Program-made: the position numbers and the translations under genes
The notes under the pieces: generated by a model
Seen by the model: only the letters and a program-made list of their open reading frames with translations
The model's database searches: none
Told to the model about the DNA's origin: nothing
Origin: Symbiodinium natans
Taxonomy: Eukaryota; Sar; Dinophyceae; Suessiales; Symbiodiniaceae
Assembly: GCA_905221605.1 (NCBI GenBank)
Contig: CAJNDS010001467.1
Location: 1-17,870, forward strand
Direction: 5' to 3'
DNA length: 17,870 bases
Shown here: positions 16,949-17,870 of the stretch, piece after piece
Numbering within the stretch: the first letter of the stretch is position 1
Layout of the letters: each line of letters opens with the position of its first letter

Positions 16949-17328
16949 GGTTGGGTGGGTGAGTGAAACCCGCAGCCATTTTTTTTTGGAAGCCATGGCC
17001 GCGTTGCCGCCATGGAGCGCCCGCGATTTTTCTGGTTAGTGTGAGCCCTTGTTTCAGTGCATGAAAAGTTTGCAAAGAGGAGGCAAAATGATGATGAAAC
17101 TCAACGAGGGACTCTATAGCCCCTTCTGCAAGGCGTCTGATTGCCACCTCTGAAGACGTTTTTGGCGGATGGTACGCTGGAAGAAGCGAAACTATGAAGC
17201 CAATCTTTTCCTGAAGGATCAGCTAGCCGATGCTAGTTGGTGAGTTTGGTGACCTGGAAGATGCGAGACTGAGGAGGAGTACCACGACAAGGTCGAGTGC
17301 TGAGTGGGAAACATCTGAAGCTTGCATT

Positions 17329-17481
17329 AATTCGTTTTCACGTGTTTGTCACCACGAACTCTTGGATTCGTTCCAAGACAACCCTGCCCCAGTGCAGGTG
17401 GATGCAAGTTTAATTCGTTTTTCACGTGTTTGGACAACGAACTCTTGGGTTACCAGTGATGTGGACCCAGGACAACCTGCC
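17329..17481 (+). repeat. Imperfect tandem duplication near the 3' LTR
   Basis: A 37-base segment at 17329-17365 (AATTCGTTTTCACGTGTTTG, then ACGAACTCTTGG) recurs at 17412-17448 with a few changes. Each copy is followed by a CAAG/CAGG-ACAACC(C)TGCC box (17373-17388 and 17467-17481). The period is 83 bases. It was possibly produced by slippage during reverse transcription, or is a functional pair. Confidence 0.75.
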
Positions 17482-17655
17482 TGATGGTGGGATCTTGCAT
17501 GAGTTTTAAGTTTGATGTCAGAGATCGACTGGTGTGTTGTTTGTTTCGTTTGGTGGCGAGTACGCACAAAGGGAATGTGGCCAGGGCATCCCCTTAGTGT
17601 TGAAGTGCCGAGCTGGGCTTGGACTTCAGATCTTTGACATGAACCCTCAGCAAAA

Positions 17656-17664
17656 TGCGGGGGG
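17656..17664 (+). other. Polypurine tract
   Basis: TGCGGGGGG, with a G6 run at 17659-17664, abuts the 3' LTR directly, as expected for the plus-strand primer site. It is preceded by CAAAA. Confidence 0.7.
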
Positions 17665-17870
17665 TGGAAGATTGTGGCTGATCAGTGATGTTTTTGTCAT
17701 GTTTTGGATCAGCTTGTATAGGTTTGTTTTGCTTCGGAGTGATTGGGAATCCGTGTGATCCCATCCTCGATGGTGTATGCCTCGTTGATTTCCAAGGAAA
17801 TCATACGAGTGTGTTTTTGCCCAATACGCTATTTAAAGTGAGTGTGCAGTGTGTAGGAACTTCGTTCTGA
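17665..17870 (+). repeat. 3' LTR, partial at window end
   Basis: 206 bases identical to 8142-8347 except 17718 (A for T) and 17775 (G for T). The remaining ~166 bases and the target-site duplication lie outside the window. Confidence 0.95.

Larger units (their letters stand above)
16925..17658 (+). other. 3' non-coding region of the retrotransposon
   Basis: About 735 bases between the third ORF and the polypurine tract. It contains a hairpin directly after the stop codon, a T9 run at 16979-16987, a CCATGGC/GCCATGG inverted pair (16993-16999, 17009-17015) and a duplicated motif at 17329-17481. The longest frame (84 codons from 17230) lies across the duplication and shows no protein-like features. 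Confidence 0.6.
8142..17870 (+). mobile_element. Ty1/copia-like LTR retrotransposon, 3' end beyond window
   Basis: Evidence for one element: 206 bases from 8142 recur at 17665-17870 with only two substitutions (8195 T versus 17718 A; 8252 T versus 17775 G) and no indel. A tRNA-iMet-like primer site follows the first copy and a G-rich polypurine tract precedes the second. The domain order between them is Gag, CCHC, protease, integrase, reverse transcriptase, RNase H, which defines the copia/Pseudoviridae order rather than gypsy. If the LTR is about 372 bp, the whole element is about 9.9 kb, long for copia because of an extra 3' module. The 5' flank is satellite sequence. The reading frame is broken at about 12210-12288 and 15722-15848. 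High LTR identity implies recent insertion. Confidence 0.95.

Overview
The window looks like nuclear DNA of a dinoflagellate, most likely a symbiodiniacean. Three observations support this. A Ty1/copia-type LTR retrotransposon carries an unusual Lys/Gly-rich Gag tail and Cys/His motifs. Two sequences match the 3' part of the dinoflagellate spliced leader (DinoSL). The rest is repeat-rich and has no bacterial-style gene organisation. The species call is inference; nothing here is a host housekeeping gene that I can recognise.

Layout. (1) Positions 1-6417 hold a head-to-tail tandem array of a ~2.07-kb non-coding unit: three complete copies (2072, 2069 and 2067 bp) and a 209-bp partial fourth. 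Each unit has a strongly G/T-skewed stretch, a long poly-pyrimidine tract ending in CAG, and a pair of 33-bp inverted arms. The array breaks off exactly at the inner end of one of those arms. (2) Positions 6418-7157 are a patchwork: a (TGCG)n microsatellite inside a foldback structure, a short hairpin, and on the minus strand a DinoSL-like relict followed by a short open frame, possibly a retroposed transcript fragment. (3) Positions 7158-8140 are a ~39-bp satellite of about 25 units with a ~365-bp higher-order period. (4) From 8142 to beyond the window end lies a nearly complete copia-like retrotransposon inserted directly into or against that satellite.

The retrotransposon starts with a 5' LTR (8142 to about 8513) that contains a TATA-like box, an 18-bp palindrome and a DinoSL relict. 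Next come a tRNA-iMet-type primer binding site (8516) and a first long frame (Gag, CCHC knuckle, protease, integrase core). A second frame in -1 phase carries the integrase C-terminus, a Cys/His motif, reverse transcriptase with YVDD, RNase H, and then an unusual ~300-residue extension with a Cys4 zinc ribbon. A third frame encodes a charged coiled-coil protein. A ~735-bp 3' non-coding region follows, then a G-rich polypurine tract and the start of the 3' LTR (17665). The two LTRs differ at 2 of the 206 comparable positions, so the insertion is young. The coding region is nevertheless split by two -1 phase changes and one in-frame TGA, so this copy is either a recently disabled element or one that uses recoding.

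The most notable points are the extra zinc-ribbon/coiled-coil module downstream of RNase H, the spliced-leader relict inside the LTR, and the exact coincidence of the 2-kb array breakpoint with an inverted-repeat arm.
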